From assembly GCA_965223245.1 (NCBI GenBank), contig CBDCVY010000013.1, positions 1,054,001 through 1,118,000 on the forward strand: a stretch of DNA of 64,000 nucleotides, written 5' to 3'. This stretch comes from CBDCVY01 sp965223245 (lineage in GTDB: Bacteria > Nitrospinota > Nitrospinia > Nitrospinales > Nitrospinaceae). The translations under genes were made by a program, and so were the position numbers. Each line of letters begins with the position of its first letter. Positions within the stretch are counted from its first letter, which is position 1. Under the pieces are notes generated by a model, which was given only the letters and a program-made list of their open reading frames with translations, was not told the origin of the DNA and searched no databases. This document shows, piece by piece, positions 8,350 through 17,135 of this stretch.

Positions 8350-9156
8350 ATGGCGGAAGAAGAATTACAAGCCTCTCCTGAAGAAGAGGAAGAATTAGAA
8401 GATGAGGATGAGGGAATCCCGCCTTGGGTAATGACTTTTGCCGATTTAGTAACCCTCCTAATGGTTTTTTTCATTTTACTATTTGCAATGGGAACAATAG
8501 AAGATGAGAAGTGGAGACAAATTAAGGAATCTCTAAAAGCAGCTTTGGGAAGTGATTTTGTTCCGGAGTCTGGGGTTCGAGAAGGATTAGATGTAGTACA
8601 AGTTGATCCTGAAGACCCTGAAGATAGCGCTATCAAAGCGGTTGATGAAGTGGGGGCAATGGTTGCGAAAGAAATTGAAGAAATTGCATCTGAGGTAGAA
8701 GAGTTTGTTTTCAAGAATAAATTGGCGGGAGCAGTCGAAGTTTCATCCGATGAAAGAGGGGCGGTAATAACCATTTCTGATGTTGTTCTCTTCCCTGCGG
8801 GCCAGGCTAAAATGACACCAGCCGGCAAAAAGACCTTGAAACAGGTCTATGAACTATTAAGTCAATTCAACTACAATGTGAAAATCGAAGGTCATACTGA
8901 TAACGTTCCTATTCGTAGTTCACAATTTCCTTCTAATTGGGAGCTATCTGCCTCTCGGGCCGCAGATGTTGCAAAAATTTTGATTAATGAAGGTTTTCCT
9001 CCTGAGCAATTATCTGTAGAAGGATTTGCGGAATTTAGACCAAAAGTTCCTAATACGAGTAGAGAAAACCGATCCACCAATCGAAGAATTGAAATTGTTT
9101 ACCAGAGAGGTAGCATTCAAAAACGCATGGTAGACGTTTTACGCCGTACCAACTAA
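8350..9156 (+). CDS. motB: Flagellar motor stator protein MotB
   Basis: A 268-residue MotB. A very acidic cytoplasmic start (residues 1-22) is followed by one membrane helix with the ion-carrying aspartate, D32 in WVMTFADLVTLLMVFF; its position coincides with the D32 of Escherichia coli MotB. A periplasmic linker leads to the OmpA-like peptidoglycan-binding domain (about 140-255) with EGHTDNVPI, NWELSASRA and the closing NRRIEI. It anchors the stator to the cell wall. It follows motA directly and ends the operon. Nothing odd beyond the unusually acidic N-terminus. Confidence 0.96.
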   Translation: MAEEELQASPEEEEELEDEDEGIPPWVMTFADLVTLLMVFFILLFAMGTIEDEKWRQIKESLKAALGSDFVPESGVREGLDVVQVDPEDPEDSAIKAVDEVGAMVAKEIEEIASEVEEFVFKNKLAGAVEVSSDERGAVITISDVVLFPAGQAKMTPAGKKTLKQVYELLSQFNYNVKIEGHTDNVPIRSSQFPSNWELSASRAADVAKILINEGFPPEQLSVEGFAEFRPKVPNTSRENRSTNRRIEIVYQRGSIQKRMVDVLRRTN

Positions 9157-9201
9157 CCTTCCGATAAGCTTAAAACCTCCTTATTCTCAAAGTGTTATCT
9201 T

Positions 9202-9230
9202 TTGACAAGCCAGTCGGGGTTTGCTAAGTT
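9202..9230 (+). promoter_or_regulatory. Candidate promoter of the riboflavin operon
   Basis: TTGACA at 9202-9207, a 17-base spacer and TAAGTT at 9225-9230, about 45 bases ahead of ribD. The -35 and the spacing are ideal and the -10 is weak. The 116-base gap is too short for, and shows no sign of, an FMN riboswitch. Confidence 0.45.
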
Positions 9231-9276
9231 TAATCACTCAATTTTCTTTTAATAAAATGCCTTGCTTTAATAATTG

Positions 9277-10410
9277 ATGAGGCAACCGTTGCATTTGGGT
9301 GATGTTGTTTTGGATAAGGAGACCATTCATTTATTGATGAATCGAGCATTGGCCCTGGCCGAAAAAGCGAGAGGTCAGACTTCTCCCAATCCAATGGTAG
9401 GAGCAGTTATAGTGAAGAATGGGAAGGTGATTGGTGAGGGATTTCATAAAAAAGCGGGTGGCCCCCATGCGGAAATTGAGGCGTTAAAAAGAGCAAAAGG
9501 TAATGCTTCAGGGGGTCAGTTGTTTTTAAATTTAGAGCCTTGTTGTCACTACGGAAGAACGCCCCCCTGCACGGAGTCTATTATTCAAAGTGGTATACGA
9601 GAAGTTTTTATTGGAATGAAGGATCCCAATCCTTTGGTGAGAGGAAAAGGAATAAAGACTTTGAGAAAAAACGGTATTTTGGTTCATTTAAATTATCTAA
9701 AAAAAGAATGTGAAAAACAAAATGAAGTTTTTATTAAATATATTAAAACAGGCCGACCATTTGTGATTCTGAAATCGGGTTTATCTTTAGATGGAAAAAT
9801 AGCTGTTAGTTCTGGCCAATCAAAGTGGATTACTGGACTCCAGGCGAGAAAAAAAGTTCATGAATTTCGTAACCAGGTTGATTCTATTATTGTGGGAGCA
9901 AGAACGATACTAAAGGATAATCCGAGTTTAACCACTCGGTTAGAAGGAAAGAAAGGAAAACATCCTATTCGAATAATATTAGATAATGAGGAAATTGTAC
10001 CTTTAACTGCCAAAGTATTTAAAAACGCGAAAATCCAACAAGTAGTTTATGTGACCTCTCAACAAGCCTCTCTCTCACGCCTAAAAAGACTTGAAGGTTT
10101 AGGAGTTAAAACTTGGATAGTTTCTGAAAAAAATAAAGGCGTGGACTTAACAAAATTAATGAGGCGTATAGGTGAAAATGGAATTACAAGTGTTTTAATA
10201 GAAGGTGGGGGAGAAGTTAATGCATCTGCTTTAAAAGAGAAAATTGTTGATAAAATTGTTTGGTTTATGGCACCCAAAATAATTGGGGGAAATTTTGCTC
10301 CGGGAGTTGTTGGAGGAAATGGAGTGAAAACTTTAAAACAAGCATTACCGGTGAAAGACCTAATGTTTACACCATTAGGTAATGACTGGATGGTAGAAGG
10401 ATATTTATAA
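9277..10410 (+). CDS. ribD: Bifunctional riboflavin deaminase/reductase RibD
   Basis: Catalyses the second and third steps of riboflavin synthesis: deamination of the pyrimidine from GTP, then side-chain reduction with NADPH. The zinc deaminase half holds HAE (about residues 64-66), PCCHYGRTPPC with its two zinc cysteines, and TSPNPMVGAV near the start. The reductase half begins around residue 150 (RPFVILKSGLSLDGKIA) and includes LIEGGGEV. About 377 aa, normal for the fusion. Start choice is uncertain: a TTG at 9274 directly precedes this ATG, and an ATG at 9337 (MNRALALA) fits the family's usual N-terminus, but none has a well-placed ribosome site. First gene of ribD-ribE-ribBA-ribH. Confidence 0.94.
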   Translation: MRQPLHLGDVVLDKETIHLLMNRALALAEKARGQTSPNPMVGAVIVKNGKVIGEGFHKKAGGPHAEIEALKRAKGNASGGQLFLNLEPCCHYGRTPPCTESIIQSGIREVFIGMKDPNPLVRGKGIKTLRKNGILVHLNYLKKECEKQNEVFIKYIKTGRPFVILKSGLSLDGKIAVSSGQSKWITGLQARKKVHEFRNQVDSIIVGARTILKDNPSLTTRLEGKKGKHPIRIILDNEEIVPLTAKVFKNAKIQQVVYVTSQQASLSRLKRLEGLGVKTWIVSEKNKGVDLTKLMRRIGENGITSVLIEGGGEVNASALKEKIVDKIVWFMAPKIIGGNFAPGVVGGNGVKTLKQALPVKDLMFTPLGNDWMVEGYL

Positions 10411-11073
10411 ATGTTTACCGGAATAATTGAAACTGTAGGATCGATTAAGGCATTTATCCTACATAATGAAAAGGCCAGAATGCGTGTGAGTACAAACCCT
10501 GAGTTTGGAAATTTTAATTTGGGTGAAAGTATTGCGGTAAATGGTGTGTGTCTTACAGTTTGTGAAACAGAGAAAAGTGAATTTTGGGTGGATATTTCGA
10601 CAGAGACTTTGAATCGTACCAGTTTGAAAGAGTTGAAGGAGGATTCTTGTGTCAATTTGGAAAGAGCTTTGACCCCAAATAAATCTATCAGTGGACACTT
10701 TGTGATGGGGCATATAGATCAAATTGGTAGAGTGGCAGAAATTCAAACTAAACCAGGGGAATCCTTGTTTCGATTCGAGCATCCTCCTGAATTGAGCCCT
10801 TTTATTATTGAGAAAGGCTCTATTGCGATTGATGGAATCAGTCTTACTTTATTTAATTGTAAAAATGATCAGTTTACAGTTTCAATTATACCTTTTACTT
10901 TAGAACATACGAATCTTAAGGATAGAAAGTTAGGGGATATCGTAAACCTTGAATGTGATATGATTGGAAAATATGTGGTCAAAGCCTGCGAAAGTGTATT
11001 GACCAGTGGAAATAAAAGCCAAGGAATTTCTTTGGATTTTTTAAAGCAGCAGGGTTATTTGAAAAGAGAGTGA
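10411..11073 (+). CDS. ribE: Riboflavin synthase, alpha subunit
   Basis: A 220-residue protein of two tandem lumazine-binding barrels. It dismutates two 6,7-dimethyl-8-ribityllumazine molecules to riboflavin. The signature MFTGIIETVGSI opens the chain; ESIAVNGVCLTV in the first barrel and GSIAIDGISLTLF in the second are the matching repeats. The ATG abuts the ribD stop, which implies translational coupling. The product acts in the cytosol as a trimer (family knowledge). Assignment is firm; some databases call this gene ribC or ribE. Confidence 0.95.
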   Translation: MFTGIIETVGSIKAFILHNEKARMRVSTNPEFGNFNLGESIAVNGVCLTVCETEKSEFWVDISTETLNRTSLKELKEDSCVNLERALTPNKSISGHFVMGHIDQIGRVAEIQTKPGESLFRFEHPPELSPFIIEKGSIAIDGISLTLFNCKNDQFTVSIIPFTLEHTNLKDRKLGDIVNLECDMIGKYVVKACESVLTSGNKSQGISLDFLKQQGYLKRE

Positions 11074-11075
11074 CT

Positions 11076-12284
11076 ATGGAAGTGTTTAGTTCAATTGATG
11101 AAGCCATTGAAGATGTTCGACAGGGTAAAATGATCGTCATTGTGGATGACGAAGACCGGGAAAATGAAGGTGATTTGATGATTGCGGCTGAAAAGGTGAC
11201 CCCGGAAGCGATCAATTTTATGGCCAAATATGGGAGAGGTTTAATTTGTCTTACGTTGACTGAAAAACGAACCGCGGAATTAGGATTACCCATGATGGTT
11301 CAAGAGAACCAATCTCAATTTGGAACCCCGTTTACAGTTTCGATTGATGCTAAACAGGGAGTGACTACGGGAATATCCGCAGGGGATAGAGCTCGAACAA
11401 TTGAAGTTGCAGTTGATCAAAATTCGACCCAGTACGATTTGGTCATGCCTGGACATATTTTCCCATTAAGGGCTCGAGACGGTGGGGTTTTGGTCCGTGC
11501 CGGACAAACAGAGGGTTCTGTAGATGTAGCAAGACTTGCGGGTTTAAAACCTGCTGGCGTAATTTGTGAAATAATGAATGAAGATGGATCTATGGCCCGT
11601 GTTGGCGAGCTGTCAAAGTTTATTAAGAAGCACAATTTGAAAATGATTACCATCAAGGATTTGATGGAGTATCGGTTAAATCAAGAAACTTTAGTTGAAG
11701 AGGTAACGGCGACTCAATTGCCAACAGAATTCGGAGACTTTAAAGCCGTCGCCTTTAGAAATAAATTAATTGATCAGGTTCATATTGCTTTAATTAAAGG
11801 AGAAATTGAACCAGAGGTTCCAACCCTAGTTCGTGTTCACTCACAATGTTTAACTGGAGATGTTTTTGGTTCATACAGATGTGATTGTGGAGAGCAATTA
11901 GCGAAGGCATTGGAAATGATAGAAACCGAGGGAAGAGGAGTTTTGCTTTATTTGTACCAAGAAGGTCGTGGAATTGGGATTTTAAATAAATTAAAAGCAT
12001 ATTCTTTGCAGGACGAAGGAAAGGATACTGTGCAAGCTAACGAAGCTTTAGGGTTTAAGCCAGACTTAAGAGACTATGGAATTGGTGCGCAAATTCTTCG
12101 TTCGCTGGGATTAGGTCAAATTCGGATTATGAGTAACAATCCAAAAAAAATTGTAGGCTTGGAAGCCTATGGTCTTAAAATGGTGGAAAGGGTATCCATG
12201 GAAATTGAGCCTAGAAAACAAAATATCCAATACCTGAAAACCAAACAATCAAAAATGGGTCATCTCATTAAAAACGTATTATAG
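11076..12284 (+). CDS. ribBA: Fused DHBP synthase / GTP cyclohydrolase II
   Basis: Bifunctional RibBA, about 402 aa. The N-terminal half makes 3,4-dihydroxy-2-butanone 4-phosphate from ribulose 5-phosphate (DDEDRENEGDLMIAAE, then VARLAGLKPAGVICEI with the tail ED.). The C-terminal half is GTP cyclohydrolase II, which opens GTP as the first committed step; its zinc cysteines are in GDVFGSYRCDCGEQL and it carries YLYQEGRGIGILNK. Both active sites look complete. I prefer the ATG at 11076, five bases after AGAGAG, over a GTG at 11070 that overlaps the ribE stop. Third gene of the operon. Confidence 0.95.
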   Translation: MEVFSSIDEAIEDVRQGKMIVIVDDEDRENEGDLMIAAEKVTPEAINFMAKYGRGLICLTLTEKRTAELGLPMMVQENQSQFGTPFTVSIDAKQGVTTGISAGDRARTIEVAVDQNSTQYDLVMPGHIFPLRARDGGVLVRAGQTEGSVDVARLAGLKPAGVICEIMNEDGSMARVGELSKFIKKHNLKMITIKDLMEYRLNQETLVEEVTATQLPTEFGDFKAVAFRNKLIDQVHIALIKGEIEPEVPTLVRVHSQCLTGDVFGSYRCDCGEQLAKALEMIETEGRGVLLYLYQEGRGIGILNKLKAYSLQDEGKDTVQANEALGFKPDLRDYGIGAQILRSLGLGQIRIMSNNPKKIVGLEAYGLKMVERVSMEIEPRKQNIQYLKTKQSKMGHLIKNVL

Positions 12285-12298
12285 AAAAGAGATTAATA

Positions 12299-12763
12299 GT
12301 GCCAAATAAAATTGAGGGAAATTTAAAAGGCGATGGGCAAAAAGTTGGAATTGTTGTCAGCAGGTTTAACGATTTCATTACAAGACCTTTGTTAGAGGGA
12401 GCGGTGGATTGCTTATTGCGTCATGGTGTGGCTGACTCAGATATTGATGTAATTCATGTCCCTGGTGCCTTTGAGATTCCTTCTATAGCCAAAAAAATGT
12501 GTACTCAAAATAAATACGATGCAGTTATTTGTTTGGGGGCAGTAATTCGAGGCGCAACTGCTCACTTCGATTATGTTGCTGGAGAAGCAAGTAAAGGAAT
12601 AGGAATGTTAGCGATGGAGTCATCTATTCCAGTAATTTTTGGAGTCTTAACGACGAATACATTGGAACAAGCAATTGAGAGATCAGGTTCTAAATCAGGA
12701 AATAAGGGTTGGGAAGCTGCGCTTACTGCTATTGAGATGATTAATTTATCGAAACTACTTTAA
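12299..12763 (+). CDS. ribH: 6,7-dimethyl-8-ribityllumazine synthase
   Basis: A 154-residue lumazine synthase, which condenses the RibA/RibD-derived pyrimidine with the RibB product. Motifs: VSRFNDFIT near the start, HVPGAFEIP, CLGAVIRGATAHFDYV and PVIFGVLTTNTLEQAIERSG; the catalytic histidine lies in TAHFDY. The start is GTG, with AAAAGAGA upstream. Family members form pentamers or 60-mer capsids; which form applies here is not visible. It is 14 bases after ribBA, which completes the pathway. Confidence 0.96.
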   Translation: MPNKIEGNLKGDGQKVGIVVSRFNDFITRPLLEGAVDCLLRHGVADSDIDVIHVPGAFEIPSIAKKMCTQNKYDAVICLGAVIRGATAHFDYVAGEASKGIGMLAMESSIPVIFGVLTTNTLEQAIERSGSKSGNKGWEAALTAIEMINLSKLL

Positions 12764-12775
12764 TTTGGAATCTAA

Positions 12776-13210
12776 ATGGGAAAAAGACGTTCCTCTAGAG
12801 AATTAGCGATAAAGTTTCTTTATCTAATGGATATGAACCCAGGAGAAATTGATAAAAGGAAGCAAGAGTTTTGGGAACGAAATTCTTGCCAAAAAGAAAT
12901 CCAGAGCTTCACAGATGAATTACTGGATAATTGGGTTAAACATAAAGAAGAAATTGATGATCTTTTGGAAAAGTGTAGCCAACATTGGGCTTTGTCGCGG
13001 ATGGCTGTAATTGACAAAAATCTGTTACGATTAGCGACATGTGAAATTCTTTATAGCAAGACCGTTCCCCCTAAAGTAGCAATTGATGAAGCCTTAGAAA
13101 TTGCTAAAAAGTACGGAAGTGAAGACTCTCCTCAGTTTATAAATGGTATCTTAGATAAAATACTTAAAACAAATCAAAATGATTTAATTCAAGTTTCTAA
13201 TGATTCCTGA
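12776..13210 (+). CDS. nusB: Transcription antitermination factor NusB
   Basis: A 144-residue all-helical NusB, which with NusE binds boxA RNA and supports rRNA antitermination. Motifs: RRSSRELAIKFLYLMD at the start, WALSRMAVIDKNLLRLATCEI in the middle and PPKVAIDEALEIAKKYGSEDSPQFINGILD at the end (only parts quoted, all classic). It lies 12 bases after ribH; the ribH-nusB pairing is widespread in bacteria. No unusual feature. Confidence 0.95.
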   Translation: MGKRRSSRELAIKFLYLMDMNPGEIDKRKQEFWERNSCQKEIQSFTDELLDNWVKHKEEIDDLLEKCSQHWALSRMAVIDKNLLRLATCEILYSKTVPPKVAIDEALEIAKKYGSEDSPQFINGILDKILKTNQNDLIQVSNDS

Positions 13211-13215
13211 GCAAA

Positions 13216-13944
13216 ATGATCTATCTCATATTTTCTGACATTCACAGCAACCTTGAGTCTTTAAACAAATTTATTGAGATCAGTCAAGAGATACCTCATG
13301 ACAAAAAAGTATGCTTGGGGGATATGGTGGGGTATAACGCCAATCCTAATGAATGTTTGGATTGGATCCGGAAAAATGTAGATATTGTTTTAGCCGGGAA
13401 CCATGATTATGGGGCTGTGGGAATGATCGATATTTCTGGGTTTAATCCATTAGCTCAAGAAGCTTGCGAATGGTCAAAAAGGCAACTTACGGATGAAAAT
13501 AGGTTGTTTTTAAGATCTCTCTCCATTCAAAAAGAAGAAGATGGGATATTGTGGGTCCATTCTTCACCCTTTGAGCCTGAAGAATGGCATTATATAAATA
13601 ATAAATATGATGCCCAAAGTAATTTTCCTCATTTTAGAAACTCTATTTGTTTTGTTGGGCATTCCCATAAACTTGGAATATACGAACTTGAAATTAATGA
13701 TTGGGTGGAGGGAATTTACCAATTTAATTATGAATTAAAACTTGGATGCCGATATATAGTAAATGTAGGGAGTTTGGGACAGCCCAGAGATGGAAATCCT
13801 AGGCCCAGCTTTGTGGTTTTTGACTCCAGCGCGCTGAAGTTAGAGATAATAAGATACGAATATGATTTTAATGCCACTCAATCCAAAGTGATTTCGAAAG
13901 GGCTTCCTGCATATTTGGCTGAGCGTTTAGCGATGGGTTTCTAA
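13216..13944 (+). CDS. Metallophosphoesterase of the YfcE/MJ0936 type
   Basis: A 242-residue calcineurin-like phosphoesterase. The metal-site motifs are in order: SDIHSN (D8, H10), GDMVGYNANP, AGNHDYGA, then HSSP and VGHSHKLG. The late NVGSLGQPRDGNPRPSFVVFD is typical of the single-domain group. It acts on phosphoester substrates in the cytosol; the specific substrate (phosphodiester or nucleotide) cannot be read. It begins five bases after nusB and probably closes the riboflavin operon. A strong promoter for the next gene lies just after it. Confidence 0.88.
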   Translation: MIYLIFSDIHSNLESLNKFIEISQEIPHDKKVCLGDMVGYNANPNECLDWIRKNVDIVLAGNHDYGAVGMIDISGFNPLAQEACEWSKRQLTDENRLFLRSLSIQKEEDGILWVHSSPFEPEEWHYINNKYDAQSNFPHFRNSICFVGHSHKLGIYELEINDWVEGIYQFNYELKLGCRYIVNVGSLGQPRDGNPRPSFVVFDSSALKLEIIRYEYDFNATQSKVISKGLPAYLAERLAMGF

Positions 13945-13957
13945 AAGGTTAGTATTC

Positions 13958-13986
13958 TTGACGCTAACATTGATCAGTGCTATAGT
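13958..13986 (+). promoter_or_regulatory. Strong sigma-70-type promoter
   Basis: TTGACG at 13958-13963, exactly 17 bases, then TATAGT at 13981-13986 (five of six at each element). It lies about 95 bases ahead of the amidase gene, and der and the MBL-CNB gene probably share it. A short inverted repeat GTTAG/CTAAC flanks the -35 and could be an operator. Confidence 0.65.
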
Positions 13987-14082
13987 CAGAACTTTAATGA
14001 AATTAGATATTTAGAAGAATTAATTTTGGTGCCCACCTTAAGAAATATGCCGAAATTATTTTAAACCCAGTGAATTGAGACG

Positions 14083-15798
14083 ATGAAAAATCCCAATAAA
14101 TTTAAATATGGTTTGATCCTTTTTTTAATCGTTTTGATGAACTATTTTCCACTTTGGCAAAGCGACAGTTCGGCTAAGAAAAAAACTCCTGTTCAATCCT
14201 CGAAAAAAATTTATAGCCACGCTCAGGAAAAATATTATGATTTTTTCCAATCGTCATCGAATGTCCGGAAAAGAGAACAATGGATTGGGGTTATCAATGG
14301 GTTTTTAAAAGTTCTTAAATTTTATCCCGACTCTCCCGAGGCTTATAAGGCCACTTTTACCATTGCCCGGTTATTTCACAAAATGGGGCATGAATTAAAA
14401 AAAGTGGAAGATTTTAGGTCTGCTCAAGCATATTATCAAAAGCTTCTTGGAGGAAGCCGAAAGGGTTCGTTGCACGATGATTCATTGTTTCATTTAGCAG
14501 AAATCTTCTTAAAACAAAAACAGTTTGATTTAGCACATAATAATTTTCAGACCATTATTAAAAAATACCCAAAAGGAGACCAGATTAACAAGGCTCGAGA
14601 GAAATTGAGCCAGGTGACAGCTTCCAATTCTAAGTCTTATTCTAAGAAAATTAATAAAATACGTAGAAAAACTTTAAGTAACTTAGTATTTTCGCGGAAT
14701 GAGGTAGGTTCTCGCCTGACTCTTTCTTCATCTGGTGTTATCAATTTTCGCCAGGCAAAACTTTCTAATCCTGACCGGGTTTTATTAACGTTTGAAAATG
14801 CCACTTGGGATAAAAGTGTTGTTTCGTCAAAAGTTATAAAGGGATCAATTGTAGAAAAATGGAAATTAGGTGTCGATAAAAATTCTAATGGCCTACTTGA
14901 ATTAAAAATTAATTCCAAAGACGGCGCACGAATTGTAACGCGAAAACAAAAAAATAACTTCATTATTGAATTCCAACCTCTTAAAAAGAAAGTCGTAGCT
15001 AAAAAATCACCCAACAAAAACCATAAAAAACCTTTGGCAAAAATAAAAAAGGTTTCGGTCAGAAAAAATAAAGTTGTTCCTTCTCAGGTTCCTTCTAAAA
15101 TTGAGAAAGGCTCGGTTCCATTGATTGTTCTTGATGCGGGTCATGGTGGTAAGGATGATGGGGCTCATGGGGTTTCTGGCGTTCTTGAAAAGAAATTAAA
15201 TCTGGATATTGCTAAAAAAGTGGGCGCTTTGTTAACCAAACGATATAAATATAAAATTCTTCTAACTCGAAAAGATGATACTTTTATTGAATTAGAAGAA
15301 CGTGGGAATATTGCTAACAAAATGAACGCTGACTTGTTTGTTTCTATTCATGCGAATGCTGCTCCTAGAAAATCAGCAAAAGGTATTGAAACTTATTATT
15401 TGGGAACGGGCTCTTCGAAGCAAGCTTTAGAAACGGCCGCCCGCGAAAATGGCGATCTCGTCCATTCGGTGTCAGATAATGACGTTCAAAATATATTGGC
15501 AAGCTTGATCAGTACTTCAAAAATAAATCACTCTTCTCGTTTTGCCGCGACTGTACAAAAACGTCTTTTTAAAAATCTAACTAAGAAATATCGTGGTGTG
15601 AATAACTTGGGAGTTAAAGAAGGTCCTTTTGTTGTATTGCATCATACCAATATGCCTAGTATTTTGGTTGAAGTAGGATTTGTAACGAATAAATCAGAAG
15701 AACGAAAACTGAAGAATAAAAAGTATCAGGATCGTTTAGCGTCCGCTATCGCCCAAGGGATCCATGATTATATACTTCAGCGTGGTCCCTCCATTTAA
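14083..15798 (+). CDS. N-acetylmuramoyl-L-alanine amidase with TPR and AMIN domains
   Basis: A 571-residue exported cell-wall hydrolase. A membrane helix or signal at 8-25 (YGLILFLIVLMNYFPLW) is followed by TPR-like helices (45-175), an AMIN-type beta domain (about 198-298), a lysine-rich linker (300-340) and an Amidase_3 domain (345-570). Zinc ligands are visible: H354 in DAGHGG, E369 in LEKKLNL, H423 in SIHANA; the catalytic glutamate is in VEVGFVTN. The domain cleaves the amide between muramic acid and the stem peptide, in AmiC-like proteins during daughter-cell separation. The AMIN domain usually localises it at the septum. First gene after a strong promoter, 12 bases ahead of der. Confidence 0.9.
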   Translation: MKNPNKFKYGLILFLIVLMNYFPLWQSDSSAKKKTPVQSSKKIYSHAQEKYYDFFQSSSNVRKREQWIGVINGFLKVLKFYPDSPEAYKATFTIARLFHKMGHELKKVEDFRSAQAYYQKLLGGSRKGSLHDDSLFHLAEIFLKQKQFDLAHNNFQTIIKKYPKGDQINKAREKLSQVTASNSKSYSKKINKIRRKTLSNLVFSRNEVGSRLTLSSSGVINFRQAKLSNPDRVLLTFENATWDKSVVSSKVIKGSIVEKWKLGVDKNSNGLLELKINSKDGARIVTRKQKNNFIIEFQPLKKKVVAKKSPNKNHKKPLAKIKKVSVRKNKVVPSQVPSKIEKGSVPLIVLDAGHGGKDDGAHGVSGVLEKKLNLDIAKKVGALLTKRYKYKILLTRKDDTFIELEERGNIANKMNADLFVSIHANAAPRKSAKGIETYYLGTGSSKQALETAARENGDLVHSVSDNDVQNILASLISTSKINHSSRFAATVQKRLFKNLTKKYRGVNNLGVKEGPFVVLHHTNMPSILVEVGFVTNKSEERKLKNKKYQDRLASAIAQGIHDYILQRGPSI

Positions 15799-15810
15799 TC
15801 CTTTATAGTC

Positions 15811-17130
15811 ATGTCTCTTCCCTGTGTCGCCATTGTTGGACGAGCCAACGTTGGAAAATCTACTCTTTTTAACCGCATAACTAAAACTCGATCTGCCATT
15901 GTAAATAATACTCCTGGTGTGACAAGAGATCGAATGTATAAAACCGTAGAATTGTTTGACAAAACCTTTCAAATAATTGACACAGGTGGAATTGACTTAG
16001 CGGGTGATAACGAAATAGAACTTCAGGTAATAGAGCAAGCCGAAATTGCCATTGCAGAGGCTGATTGTATTTTAATGGTAGTAGACGGACAACAGGGATT
16101 AACACCTCAGGATTATGAAGTAATAGAAAATATTAGAGCGTCTGGAAAGAGTATGTTTTTATTGGTAAATAAAATTGACGATCCCAAACATGAAGCCCTT
16201 ATGGGACCTTTTTATGAGGTTGGTATTAATAAGACTTATCCAATATCAGCAGAGCATGGAATTGGAGTGACTTTTTTATTAGAAGAGTTAGTGAAGAGTT
16301 TTCCGGAATCGAAGGAAATTTTAAACAATGAAGGTATACAAATTGGAATTATTGGCAGGCCCAATGCCGGAAAATCATCTTTAATAAATCGTTTGGTTAA
16401 AACTGATCGATGTATAATTTCTGATATTCCGGGAACTACCCGAGATTCTGTGGACACTCTAATTTCATTTGAAGGCCAAAACTATATATTGGTAGATACT
16501 GCTGGAATCCGAAGAAAAGGAAAGACGACTCAATTGTTGGATAAAGTGAGCGTTATTATGGCCTTGAAAGCTTTGGACAGATGTGAAGTGGCGGTGTTGG
16601 TAATAGATGCTGAAGTGGGTGTCAGTGATCAGGATGCAGCAATAGCTGGTTATGCATTAGAGAGGGGTTGTGGCTGTATTTTAGCTATAAACAAATGGGA
16701 TGCCCTGGACCGAAAAGAAGCAACAATCAAAGTTTTTGATGACAGAGTAAGAAACAAATTGAAATTTTTGGATTTTGCGCCCATAATGCACATCTCTGCA
16801 AAAACGGGTTATGGATTGAAGAGTTTTTTTCCGCTAATTTTTAATGTTTTTGGTGAATACAATAAAAAAATACCAACAGGAAAATTGAACGACTGTTTTT
16901 CCAAGGCCATCCAAAAAAATCCCATGAGTAGCTATCGAGGAAAATTTTTAAAACTATTCTATTCCACACAAACTAGAACTTGTCCTCCTACGTTTCAGTG
17001 TTTTGTGAATTACCCTGAGGGAATTCATTTTTCATATAAACGTTATCTCATAAACAGTCTGCGGAAAGGTTTTGGGTTTTCTGGGACTCCGATCAGGCTG
17101 AATTTTTCTCCAAGAAAAGTAAAAACCTGA
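15811..17130 (+). CDS. der: Ribosome assembly GTPase Der (EngA)
   Basis: A 439-residue protein with two tandem GTPase domains and a KH-like C-terminus, the unique Der layout. Domain 1 has GRANVGKST, DTGG and NKID; domain 2 has GRPNAGKSS, DTAGIRRKGK and NKWD. The end FGFSGTPIRLNFSPRK is conserved in the family. It helps late 50S subunit assembly and is essential in most bacteria. It sits between an amidase and the MBL-CNB gene with 5-12-base gaps, so the three are one operon. No deviation from the family is visible. Confidence 0.97.
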   Translation: MSLPCVAIVGRANVGKSTLFNRITKTRSAIVNNTPGVTRDRMYKTVELFDKTFQIIDTGGIDLAGDNEIELQVIEQAEIAIAEADCILMVVDGQQGLTPQDYEVIENIRASGKSMFLLVNKIDDPKHEALMGPFYEVGINKTYPISAEHGIGVTFLLEELVKSFPESKEILNNEGIQIGIIGRPNAGKSSLINRLVKTDRCIISDIPGTTRDSVDTLISFEGQNYILVDTAGIRRKGKTTQLLDKVSVIMALKALDRCEVAVLVIDAEVGVSDQDAAIAGYALERGCGCILAINKWDALDRKEATIKVFDDRVRNKLKFLDFAPIMHISAKTGYGLKSFFPLIFNVFGEYNKKIPTGKLNDCFSKAIQKNPMSSYRGKFLKLFYSTQTRTCPPTFQCFVNYPEGIHFSYKRYLINSLRKGFGFSGTPIRLNFSPRKVKT

Positions 17131-17135
17131 AAAGA

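Noticed and set aside
8127..8828. Serine-rich minus-strand frame of 233 codons across motA/motB
   Set aside because: It is the antisense of the acidic motB start; serine repeats come from the GAA-rich coding strand.
9157..9276. FMN riboswitch ahead of ribD
   Set aside because: The gap is too short and none of the conserved RFN blocks is present.
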